Shown here: positions 27,525-36,500 of the stretch, one piece after another
How positions within the stretch are numbered: the stretch's first letter is position 1
How the letters are laid out: every line of letters begins with the position of its first letter
DNA from: JAHDHW01 sp965220465
Lineage (GTDB): Bacteria; Bacteroidota; Bacteroidia; Chitinophagales; Saprospiraceae
DNA: 64,000 bases
Assembly (NCBI GenBank): GCA_965220465.1
Contig: CBDCPZ010000023.1
Coordinates: forward strand, 558,001-622,000
Direction of reading: 5' to 3'
Position numbers and translations under genes: made by a program
Notes under the pieces: model-generated
What the model saw: only the letters and a program-made list of their open reading frames with translations
Told to the model about the DNA's origin: nothing
The model's database searches: none

Positions 27525-30500
27525 TTACTGTTTGATCTCACTTTGCTTAATGTCATTTAATTTCATTTTCTTTTCTGCTACCCAATCTTCAAATTTTTCC
27601 CCTGATCCAAACTTAATTGTTTCTATCTGAAGAGAAGCGTTAAAATCTCCTTCTTCAAAAACTGTTCGTCTGGTAAAGTCTATTTGTTCTTCAATTTGCT
27701 CAGGCTTTAAATCAATACCTTCATCAAAATTAAGCATCGCCCATTTAGTCCCTTCATTATAAGTTCCCTCTAGGTTAATGGTAATTCCTTTAAAGGAAGC
27801 GCCATGTTTTTTGAATATTCCTAATTCGGTAAAGGTCTCATTGGAATCACTAGTATTAAAGCGATTAGACTTAGTAAAAAATAATACTTTTTGCTTGTCC
27901 AAAACAAGACTACCAGGCTCTTTAGGAACTGGTATTGGTAATTTATCAGAGTAGATGCCTTGTTTTTCAGCAATAGCGACTACGAAACTGGTTCCAGCTG
28001 GAACGACAAAATCACCCGCGTAAGGTACTCCGTTTTCTTTTGGATCAGAGCCATCAGTAGTATAAAAGATATCAGCATTATTGGAAGCATTAATTTCCAT
28101 CATTTTTTTACCTCCTGCATCATAGAAATGGGAACCAATCCAAATCTTATTTTCCCATGTAGTAACATCTCCTGTCTCATATTCTGATTTACTATCTACA
28201 CAAAGGAAGAATAATTTCATTTCTTCAGTCCTAAAACTACTAAAATCGCTTACTTTACTGGATGCCGTAGTGGGTGGTTCGTTAGCTTCCCAATAAACGG
28301 TATCACCATATTTAGGATTGATCTGGAGAAAGACTTCACCTGTTTCTTTAACCTTATTTAGTTCATGAATCTTTACAGAAGTTTTTTCTTTTTCAAAAGG
28401 AGGTTTTTCAATATATCCTCCATTGGATCTCCAAAACTTTTTCTTTAAACTTTCATCTAATAAATCATCCAACGCTTTCGGATGGTGCCATTGCCATGAA
28501 GGATATACCGCAGCTCGGTTTTTTACATCTTGCCATCGCATTTCTTTTTGTGTAAATAACCGGTCTTCACATTTATTTCTAAAGGAATCTTTGGTAGTAT
28601 CTTCAGCAGTTATGAATTTCCGCTTTTCAAGGAGCACTTTACGAATCTGCTCTTCACCATTAAAATCATTTCCGGAAAAATCCATTATGAAATCTGCGTT
28701 TGATATTATATCATTTCCTTTCAGTGCTGTCGGATAATATAATTTCACAAAGGTCTCCCTCGCCGCAGATAAAAATCTAAATATGGTCTTATGTTCTCTA
28801 TCCACAGCTGCTTCAAACTGAGGATCATTTTCTCTTACTCGTTCATCTCGCATTCTTCCAATAACCCGATGAATAGCTTTATGCTCTTTAGCAACTTTTA
28901 ACAAATTGGTCATTGTATCTCTTTCTCCTGAGAGAAACATAATCCTATTTTTATATTGGGTATCGTCATATAGCTTTTGCAATTCAACATGCAGTCCACT
29001 ACTTCTGGTATTGGGCTCGAATAAGACTAAAGAATTACTATCTTCTGATATTTTTATCTCTTCAATTCCGGGAAAGACTAAAACATTTTGATAGCAATCC
29101 TTTGCAGTAGGCTTGAATCGTTTTTCCAAAAACTTTCTAACTTCCAATTTTGCGCTATCATCATCGTAACCATCAACAAGTGAGTTTAATTCAGCAACGA
29201 GATTTCTTACATTTTGGAAATAGAGTTTTCCGTCTTTATCTACATGTAGATACCAAGCTTGACTTATAAATTCATCAATTGATGTTTTCAGCTTGGTTAA
29301 ATCCCTTTCAGGAGATGCCAAATAGCCAACCATTTCAGAACGAGATAACCCTAATAAGGCATTAGGTACGTCAGCTAAGGAGGAGACTAACAATAATTTT
29401 GATAGAGCCTGCATGATTGTATCTCTAGTTTCAGCGTCTACTATTTCAGCGACGGCTCTACCTTTATTTGCAATATCATGGCTTATAGCATTAGATAAAG
29501 AAGGCTTTATCTGAGTAATAAAAGTATGAAGAGAAGATTCATTCAAATCAATATCAAAAGGGTTAATCAAGAATTGTTTTTCGGCTTTACCATTGCTATA
29601 AATATCAGCAACAATGCTTCTCATTAACCGGATCAAGTCCCGTGTCTGCTGGAAGTTCTGGTTTTCTTTAAACCGTTCATAAAGTTCCCTTAATGAAGGA
29701 TGAAATGGATAAGCATCTTTAATCCCTGTAAATATTTTGTCAGAGGAATAATTAGTGTAGCCCATCTGTTTCGCCTTTTCTATTTCTTCTTTATAAGCTA
29801 AAGCAATTTCATTGACATTATCAGAGGAAGGAAGTTTTTCAAATATCCTAGTCTTTAGGATCTCATATATTTCATCAGATGAACTGCCTACTGGTTCTAT
29901 ATCTAAAGCGAATCTATTAATCTCACCTTCTAGTTCTTTAAAAGTAGATTGTAACAATTGACTTCCACTTTGATAGGTTGCCGTTAAATCTGAAATCACA
30001 ACAAGAACATTCGATAATTCAGGCTTATTTAAAGCATTGAAAAGATTTGCAAGTGCAGTGGTTGTTATAACAGATAGATTGGATTGGGCTACGGGAATAC
30101 TCTTTCCATAATCAAGGTAAGGAGGAAGTTCATCCAAGAGGATTAATTTTGGAGTTCCTTGCAAAAGGTTAATCCAGGCACTTTGCCCTGGCGCTTTTGG
30201 TGACCCAGAATAAAAGGTTTCAAATTCTTTTTCTTTACCAAGCTGTTTAGCAAATGTCTGCCAAAGAATATCATTAGATTCTCGCCCAGAGAAAGCTATT
30301 ACATCCACTTTTCCTAAAGACTTCTCCTTATAATCTTCTCCAATTATCTTTGATCGAAATTCAGGGTGTTGAGCTAACAAACCTAGAGAGATCATATTAT
30401 GGGTTTTACCTCCCCCCATAGATTGAGTCAACTTAATTAGGCTTTGGCGACTTCTACCCTGAAATCTCTCAAAAGCTGTTTTAAACAAAACTGCCATTCC

Positions 30501-30641
30501 CTGCGTCCGAAAGTTGACGCTAAAAAAATTCTTTGGATCGACATTCCCATCTACAAGTGACAATATATCCTGGACATCATCATTGCTTTCTGGTTGAAAA
30601 ATTTCTGTTCTTGGTTTACAAAGTTTTTTAAGGCTCTTCAT
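27525..30641 (-). CDS. DUF499 P-loop ATPase
   Basis: A 1038-residue ATPase of the DUF499/COG1483 family. Walker A is SMGGGKTHN near residues 74-82 and Walker B LILLDELPPYLDYG near 165. A long helical middle follows, and near residues 860-920 there is a small beta domain with YTTDGSDPKENG, like the CHB_HEX_C module of chitobiases. DUF499 proteins accompany DUF1156 methylases in predicted anti-phage loci and are thought to act as AAA-like motors or sensors. It is the first large gene after the XRE regulator (80-base gap) and is followed after one base by DUF3780. No nuclease motif seen. Confidence 0.88.
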   Translation of the reverse strand: MKSLKKLCKPRTEIFQPESNDDVQDILSLVDGNVDPKNFFSVNFRTQGMAVLFKTAFERFQGRSRQSLIKLTQSMGGGKTHNMISLGLLAQHPEFRSKIIGEDYKEKSLGKVDVIAFSGRESNDILWQTFAKQLGKEKEFETFYSGSPKAPGQSAWINLLQGTPKLILLDELPPYLDYGKSIPVAQSNLSVITTTALANLFNALNKPELSNVLVVISDLTATYQSGSQLLQSTFKELEGEINRFALDIEPVGSSSDEIYEILKTRIFEKLPSSDNVNEIALAYKEEIEKAKQMGYTNYSSDKIFTGIKDAYPFHPSLRELYERFKENQNFQQTRDLIRLMRSIVADIYSNGKAEKQFLINPFDIDLNESSLHTFITQIKPSLSNAISHDIANKGRAVAEIVDAETRDTIMQALSKLLLVSSLADVPNALLGLSRSEMVGYLASPERDLTKLKTSIDEFISQAWYLHVDKDGKLYFQNVRNLVAELNSLVDGYDDDSAKLEVRKFLEKRFKPTAKDCYQNVLVFPGIEEIKISEDSNSLVLFEPNTRSSGLHVELQKLYDDTQYKNRIMFLSGERDTMTNLLKVAKEHKAIHRVIGRMRDERVRENDPQFEAAVDREHKTIFRFLSAARETFVKLYYPTALKGNDIISNADFIMDFSGNDFNGEEQIRKVLLEKRKFITAEDTTKDSFRNKCEDRLFTQKEMRWQDVKNRAAVYPSWQWHHPKALDDLLDESLKKKFWRSNGGYIEKPPFEKEKTSVKIHELNKVKETGEVFLQINPKYGDTVYWEANEPPTTASSKVSDFSSFRTEEMKLFFLCVDSKSEYETGDVTTWENKIWIGSHFYDAGGKKMMEINASNNADIFYTTDGSDPKENGVPYAGDFVVPAGTSFVVAIAEKQGIYSDKLPIPVPKEPGSLVLDKQKVLFFTKSNRFNTSDSNETFTELGIFKKHGASFKGITINLEGTYNEGTKWAMLNFDEGIDLKPEQIEEQIDFTRRTVFEEGDFNASLQIETIKFGSGEKFEDWVAEKKMKLNDIKQSEIKQ

Positions 30642-30720
30642 CTGCTGTTTATTGATTAATGTAACCTGAATAAATAGAGGTTATATTTTAGTTTCAGTTA
30701 ATTCCTTTCGGGTAAGATTA

Positions 30721-31011
30721 TTAATGCTTTAAATGCCGAATCGTATTCTCTGAAGCTTCAATAATATGAGCTTCTTCTTTCAATTCATTTAGTAGCTTAT
30801 CTGTCCAGAACCTAATTTGAAGCTCTTTAAGCTCAAGATGGAAAACATTTGCAATAATGGGTAGCATAGATGACTGAGTATTTCGTTCTTGTCTTTCGAT
30901 CTTACTCAATGTTGAGGTATCGATATCTAGTTCAGCAGCTAATTTCCTTAAAGGCATTTCATGCTTGGATCTAAGCTCGCGAATATACTCACCAAAAGTG
31001 GATTTTTGCAT
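30721..31011 (-). CDS. XRE-family regulator of the defence array
   Basis: A 96-residue protein with an N-terminal helix-turn-helix of the XRE/Cro type (about residues 5-62): FGEYIRELRSK, LRKLAAELDIDTSTLSKIE and MLPIIANVFHLELKEL. The C-terminal 30 residues are a charged helix, probably for dimerisation. ATG 31011 is chosen over TTG 31041 because the HTH begins properly at MQKSTFGEYI and an operator-like inverted repeat lies just upstream. It is the first gene of the co-directional array and most likely represses its own promoter and perhaps the whole array. Such solo XRE regulators often keep costly defence loci under control. Confidence 0.9.
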   Translation of the reverse strand: MQKSTFGEYIRELRSKHEMPLRKLAAELDIDTSTLSKIERQERNTQSSMLPIIANVFHLELKELQIRFWTDKLLNELKEEAHIIEASENTIRHLKH

Positions 31012-31024
31012 TAGACAAAATATT

Positions 31025-31067
31025 TTGGACAGTTCTGTCAAATGTAGTGTTATATTTGGAAATCAAG
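31025..31067 (-). promoter_or_regulatory. Defence-array promoter with XRE operator
   Basis: On the minus strand TACATTTG (31046 to 31039) fits the -7 consensus TAnnTTTG, with CTTG at 31067-31064 as a -33 element (17-base spacing). An inverted repeat, GACAG-TT-CTGTC (31028-31039, extended by flanking T/A pairs to 31025-31042), overlaps the -7 box and the expected start site, 14 bases upstream of the regulator ATG. This is the classic layout for autorepression. Confidence 0.6.
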
Positions 31068-31298
31068 TAACTTAATATTGGATTATTTCGCAATATGAAT
31101 AGAATTTAAAAACCTGGAGCGGTTATCCATGTTTGCTGGAAGGGTTTCACCAAACAAAATGGATTAAACAGTATCGGAATATGTATTTTACTGTTTTTTG
31201 AAGTGTAATTTACAAAAAGAATAGAGAGCTTCACAACTCTCATCTATTGCATTTTATAAGATTTCTTTTGTTTATATTTTTACAAGTATACTTTGAAT

Positions 31299-31538
31299 TT
31301 AGCTTTTAGTTGCAATGGCTTCATCGATGAGAATTCTTCCCAAAAGATCAAACCTGCTCAAAGACATATTTTTTGTTGCCGAATTCTCAACTTTGAATTT
31401 AAAGCGAGATTTGTTGAAGTTCCATTTCTTGTCAGTGGCGGAATAGTCTAAATAAATGTTTTTCCTCTTGCAATTATAGATCACTTGCATTAAGATAGAG
31501 TGCTCTCCATTTGAAAGCGTCTTGTGCTTATAAATCAT
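31299..31538 (-). pseudogene. N-terminal fragment of a tyrosine integrase
   Basis: About 79 residues (MIYKHKTLSNGEHSI, NIYLDYSATDKKWNF, LSRFDLLGRILIDEA) that resemble the arm-type DNA-binding domain of Bacteroidota integrases (compare ALNYNVLEKDWD in the intact one at 15996). The frame ends at 31299 with no core-binding or catalytic domain, and nothing similar follows downstream to 31070. It lies 90 bases from the tRNA-Asp scar, the position expected for an integrase of an element that used that site. Confidence 0.6.
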
Positions 31539-31644
31539 AATGATAATGGAAACCACAGTATTGACATTACGTAAAAGTTAAAAAAATAGGATTATTTAAC
31601 TCTCTGTAATTCAATACTTTATTTAAGTCATAATACAAACACAA

Positions 31645-31686
31645 CTGTCACGCAGGGGGTCGCGAGTTCGAGTCTCGTCCGGACCG
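31645..31686 (+). other. tRNA-Asp 3' fragment, probable att site
   Basis: The 42 bases run from the anticodon loop CTGTCAC (anticodon GTC) through the 3' anticodon stem, the T-arm GCGAGTTCGAGTCTCGT and the acceptor strand CCGGACC plus discriminator G. The D-arm and 5' acceptor strand are absent upstream. A tRNA 3' half starting at the anticodon loop is the usual product of tyrosine-integrase insertion. The orientation puts the former element on its left side (lower coordinates). No intact tRNA-Asp is in the window. Confidence 0.8.
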
Positions 31687-31693
31687 AATTTAG

Positions 31694-31740
31694 TAAATAC
31701 AAGTCCCTCATAGCCAAACGATTGTGAAGGGCTTTTCTGT
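31694..31740 (+). terminator. Hairpin with T-rich tail after the tRNA fragment
   Basis: AAGTCCCTCA (about 31701-31710) pairs imperfectly with TGTGAAGGGCTT (31723-31734), followed by TTCTGTTTTT. It probably served as the terminator of the original tRNA-Asp gene and shows that the right flank of the att site is native chromosome. Confidence 0.55.
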
Positions 31741-31745
31741 TTTTA

Positions 31746-32045
31746 CTACAACATTTTTCTATTGAGGTGCATACGGGTTCTTCCTTTTACTATATGGCCT
31801 ACTGTGGATTTACTTATTTTGAACCTCTTTGCTAGCTCAAGATATGTAAGTCCTTTGGCTCTAAGTTTTATCAATTCATTGGCTTGCCCTTCTCAGAGCT
31901 TTGATACATTATTCTTAGAACCAACTTTTCTATTAAGCCTTTTATGCTATTATCCCTTCTGGATAATCATTGTAAATTTAAGTAATTATTGTTTAATGGA
32001 TCATTATCTATATGATCTACCGTTTCAATAAGTTGCATATACTAC
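31746..32045 (-). pseudogene. Decayed HNH endonuclease with HTH tail
   Basis: On the minus strand, one frame gives VDHIDNDPLNNNYLNLQ (the HNH core, near 32010), then a stop and a frameshift. Another frame continues RLNRKVGSKNNVSKL, a TGA, and EGQANELIKLRAKGLTYLEL with AKRFKISKSTVGHIVKG, a homing-endonuclease-type helix-turn-helix, ending at TAG 31746. The order HNH then HTH is that of NUMOD-type free-standing HNH nucleases. At least one nonsense codon and one frameshift make it a pseudogene. Confidence 0.7.
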
Positions 32046-32198
32046 AATAATCAATATATTTATATTTACGATGTTGAATGATTAATATTGGAACTTTTTG
32101 TAAAGTAAATCAGATCCTATAAAAATATAAAAAATGGAAGGTTTTAATACATCTCGAAGTCTTTTTTATTTTCTACATATTCACATATATATACACGA

Positions 32199-32230
32199 TT
32201 TGGTATATTAATACTTGTGATGTACTTTTA
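32199..32230 (+). promoter_or_regulatory. Candidate promoter of the EAD11 gene
   Basis: TTTG at 32199-32202 and TACTTTTA at 32223-32230 (one mismatch to TAnnTTTG) are 20 bases apart, and the predicted start is about 25 bases before ATG 32261. Confidence 0.35.
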
Positions 32231-32260
32231 CTTGAATCAAATTATAAACAAGTACACCCA

Positions 32261-33223
32261 ATGAAAGAAAGGCTAAGAGAACTCATCGCCATAGGAAAAA
32301 CTAAAGAAGCAATTCTAAAGTTACGTTCTCTTGCAGATCAAATCAATGATTCAGGTGTACAACAGGAAATTATTCTTCAATCTTCTAGATACGAAAGATT
32401 TAGCATGGCCAATCGTATGGGGACTTCTTCCTCAGAAGAGCAAGGAACATCACTTGCAAAAATTAATAAAGCATTACTTGAAATTGTTGAACAACTTCCC
32501 GAGACTATTACATCATCTGACTCTATTAAAATAGAAGATTCTTCCCCATCAATAGATAAACCACCAACAGGAAAGATGTGGAAATGGATAGTAGCTTTAG
32601 GATTACTTATTGCAATTTCAGCGGGAATTGCCGAGATATCAGGATATTCTTTAAAAAAATTATTTAGCTCTTCATCGACAGCATCCAATACCGTCACCGT
32701 TTTGGTACATGGTAAAAAAGGAAAGGATGAGTTAGTCTTACCTAATAGAGGTATTGTGAAACTGATCTACGGTGATGCCATTGTACCCAAACAAATTAAT
32801 GCTGATGGAGAGGCTACATTCAAACAGGTAAGTGATGTATTTTTTGATAAAGATGTAGAGGTAGAAATAGTTTTTCTAGACCCTGAAGGAGAACCTTATC
32901 GAGCAGCATTACTTGATAAAAAGTACAAATTGACTAGAGGAAAATATATTCCACTTGAAGTACATTTATTTGGTTTAGAAAAAGTAAGTGGAATTGTAAA
33001 AGATTTTAAAACAGGTAATCCAATTGAAGGTGCAAGAATAAGTATTCAAAGAGAAGAATCTTATAGTAACAAATATGGTGAATTTGTGCTTATAATTCCA
33101 GAAGAAAACCAACAGAAATTTCAAACTATCCGAGTAATACATAAGGATTATGCTCCTTTTGAATTATCTCAAGTTCCTATACAAACTCAGTCAGAAATCC
33201 CAATTCTTTTGAAAAAAAAATAA
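32261..33223 (+). CDS. EAD11-like domain membrane protein with regulatory-like beta domains
   Basis: A 320-residue protein. Residues 1-80 match the effector-associated domain 11 pattern: MKERLRELIAIGKTKEAI, then IILQSSRYERF, then NKALLEIVEQL. These small helical domains act as adaptors joining sensor and effector parts of bacterial conflict proteins. One membrane helix (about 108-126) follows a Ser/Pro linker. The outer part has a strand-rich domain (VTVLVHGKKGKDELVLPN onward) and a carboxypeptidase-regulatory-like fold near 250-315 (VSGIVKDFKTGNPIEGARI, KYGEFVLIIPEE). No enzymatic domain is visible, so it is probably a docking or signalling component that recruits another EAD11 protein, such as the one at 58687-61122. 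Start and stop are unambiguous. Confidence 0.82.
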   Translation: MKERLRELIAIGKTKEAILKLRSLADQINDSGVQQEIILQSSRYERFSMANRMGTSSSEEQGTSLAKINKALLEIVEQLPETITSSDSIKIEDSSPSIDKPPTGKMWKWIVALGLLIAISAGIAEISGYSLKKLFSSSSTASNTVTVLVHGKKGKDELVLPNRGIVKLIYGDAIVPKQINADGEATFKQVSDVFFDKDVEVEIVFLDPEGEPYRAALLDKKYKLTRGKYIPLEVHLFGLEKVSGIVKDFKTGNPIEGARISIQREESYSNKYGEFVLIIPEENQQKFQTIRVIHKDYAPFELSQVPIQTQSEIPILLKKK

Positions 33224-33554
33224 ATAATTTAGCCATAAAAGTACAATCTTTTAATTCTATTCAATTCATTTGTTTATATAGCAGTTTAGAATATCAATCT
33301 AGAAAGTCAGGTTTTAATTTATACAAACAATTAAAATACTGGTAAAATGGGGTATGTAAAAAACGTTTATACCATTACTTCATTCACTTCTCCTCATGAT
33401 TCGTGATTTAATGAATCCAGTAGAAGTAGTAGGAAAGAAATTTTTCAAATTTTGAACAAGAATTGGCTTGTATGAATATAATTTTCTCTTCTATTCTGAC
33501 CTGTGAATTAGATATCTAGGTGATGTTCTTATTTTTTTATTGCAATCCATTTTC
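33224..33554. other. Convergent intergenic region
   Basis: About 330 AT-rich bases between converging genes. A weak hairpin, GGTATGTAAAAAACGTTTATACC without its middle (about 33351-33373), could terminate either transcript. No gene seen. Confidence 0.4.
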
Positions 33555-36500
33555 TCAATTTTTAGTTTGAATTTGAATTATTAAGTCTTTATATCGTTGA
33601 TCTTCAAGAAGAAAATCAAAACTTTTTTCAGTTTGTATCCATCCCAAATCTGAATAACCTAATCCTACTGCTTTTTTCAAGTTTGAAATTGATTCCTCCT
33701 TCTTTCCTTGGACTGCATAAAAAAGGGACCAATTACGATATACAATTTTAGGATCTGGATTTGAACCTTCATATTTTTCAAATGCATTTTTTGCTTTGTT
33801 AAAGTCTTCAGTATAACAGTAAGCCCTTCCAATGAAATCTAGATAAGTAGAAATAGTTGTAGTATCTCTTTTAAAACCTCTGTTAAAATAAATTATTGAG
33901 ATAGGGTATTCTTCCAAATAAAAAAAACAAATGCCAATTTGGTAGTATAACTCCGGATCACTCTGATTAGCTTCCATCCTATTCTTGAAAAAAATAATTG
34001 CCTCTTCGTACTTGCCTTCCTTTATCAACTGTTCACCATGGTTTTTATTATCCTTCCAATCATTTACAAGCTCATTTTTTTGTACTTCCTTATGGATAGC
34101 CATTAGTTGTTTTTCAAGTTCTTGGGTATTGGGATGGTTAGGCCCTAAATCTCGTCTGAACATAATTACCACCTTTTCCATTTCTTCGAATGCAATTGAA
34201 TAATCCTTCAAATTCAAATAAATTTCTACTAGGTTAAGACGGGCTTGGGAAGTTTCTAATTTATTTACTCCATAGGCATTTTCCATCACAGTTATAGCTC
34301 TTTTTTGTTCAGCAATAGCTTCGTCATATTTTTCTTTTTTAAAATAGATTCTAACTAAGTTAGAATGCATACTAGCTACTAATTTTGGATCTTCTACTTT
34401 TAAGGCTGGATTTTTTTGTTGAATTTCAATTGATTTTTGAACACAAAACAAGGCAGAATCTATTTTCTCTAATCCTATATAGGCATTTGACATGTTAAAA
34501 TAGGAACTTGCTATATAGGGATGATCAGGCGGTAATAAGTTTCTTCTAATTTGGAGTGCTTTTTTTTGAGTTGCTAAAGCTTCCTCAAATTTCTCCATTT
34601 TCCAATAAGTGACTGAAATGGTATTGTAAGACCTGGCAATTGAAAGAGAGTCAGGATATTTCTCGTTTTCTAGGAATTTAATTAGTTTCTGCATAGTCTT
34701 AATACCCTCTTCAGCTTCACCGAGAATTCTATATAAAATATTTAATCTTTCATAAACAATAATTAAATCGGGGTGAGTAAAGCCAAAATTTTTTTCTAAT
34801 ATACTAGCTGCTTTCTTTTGTGCAATTAAAGCATTTATAAAATCCTCTATTTCAAAGTACACATCAGCCAATCTAATATAAGAAGTCGCAAGGTAAAAAT
34901 GGTCAGGATTTAAGGCTTTTTCTCGAATTTCTATAGATTTTTGCCCCGCTTGGATTGCTCCCAAATAATTCTTTTGCCCCACGTAGATGCTGGAAAGTGA
35001 AGAATAAGAGAATCCTAAATCAGGATGGTCGGGTTCTAGAATTTCCTCTCTAATTGCTATAGATTTAAGTTGTACTTCTATTGATTCTTCTAGCATCCCT
35101 TTTTCATAATAAATAATAGATAAATTATGATAGAGAGTAGCTAATTCTGGATGCTTTGGATGTAAGATTTCTTCCGTAATAGTAATGGCTTTTTTCGAAG
35201 TATATAAAGCATCTTCAAGTTCATGTAGGTTCCTATGAGCTATTGATATTTGGCAATAAAATTTTGCTATATCTGGATGTTTTGGGTCCAAATAATTTTC
35301 AGCTATTTCCAATCCTCTATTTAATACTTTTTTTGCTTGTTCATTCTTTCCTTGTTCTATATAAGTCATTCCTAATAATAATTGTGGTTTTGAAAAGAAT
35401 AAATCATTTGGATCTATTGACTGCTTGGCTAAATCAAGAGTTTTCTTCTGAATACTTAAGGATTGTTCAAGGTCGCCTATATCGAAAAGTCGCTGTGCTA
35501 ATCCTATGTATAAAGTTGCTATATGTTGATCATTAGGGTCATAGTATTTTTCGTAAATTGTTATAGCATTCTTCTGAGCATCCAATGCACTAGGATATTC
35601 TCCAAGGAGGGAGTAAATATGTGCTAAATTGTTGAAATACACGATGAAATTGAAATCATCTTTTTCTAATGTTTTCTCTGCAATTGATAACGATTTTTTT
35701 TGAACCGATAAAGCTTTTTTGTATTCACCTAAGTCTGCATAAATTTGGGCAAGATTGTTGAATAACACTGAAATTCTACTATGATGATCTCCCAGGATTG
35801 ACTTTGAAATATTGATCGATTTCTCAATATACCTAAGGGCATTTGGGTAGTCTCCAATTTTCTTATATGCCTCACTTAACATAGAATATGCATCTGCTAA
35901 TTCTAAATCCTCATTTTCTTTGGTTTTTTCAAGTAACTCTATGGCTTTTTTTATTACTGCTAATGCTTCGTTGTATTGATACAATAGAGTATATCCTTCT
36001 GATTTCAAAGTGTAGCTATCAACTATTTGGCTTATTCGAAGCCTTTCTTGTTCTAAAGCTAATTGATAGTTCTCCTGATCTATTTTTATATTCTTAATGT
36101 TTGAGACAACTGAATTGATAGTTGAATCAAGCTCTAAATCATTCAAGATTTTTATAGCCTTATGAATTTCTCCGAGTTTATAATATTCAAATGCTTCTTT
36201 ATAGTTTTCAGAAGCAAAGTCTAAATTAATTCGAGTTAGGTTTCTTATTGATTTTGGCAAGCTCCTTTTTAGATCTTCCAATTGTTTTTTTAATACACTT
36301 TCGGCTTCATGCCAATTTTTGAATTCTCTATTTAATCTTTTTTCCAATTCTAATTTGGTAGCTCTACTCTCTTCATTATTCTTCTGTAATTTAGCAATGA
36401 GCCTGTCATGTTCTGCTGTTAGAGCATCAACGTTAATTTTATACAATTCGGTTTGAGCTTTAGCAAGTTCTCCTTTCGGTGCAAGAAATATTTTTATTGG

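Noticed and set aside
21235..30641. Canonical DISARM or BREX locus
   Set aside because: There is no DUF1998 drmB, no separate drmA/drmC, and no PglZ or BrxL; the DUF499/DUF3780/DUF1156 set defines a different cassette.
31645..31686. A complete tRNA-Asp gene
   Set aside because: There is no D-arm or 5' acceptor strand upstream, so it is only a 3' fragment.
31762..32031. An 89-codon plus-strand gene
   Set aside because: It is opposite the HNH/HTH pseudogene and its translation has no pattern.
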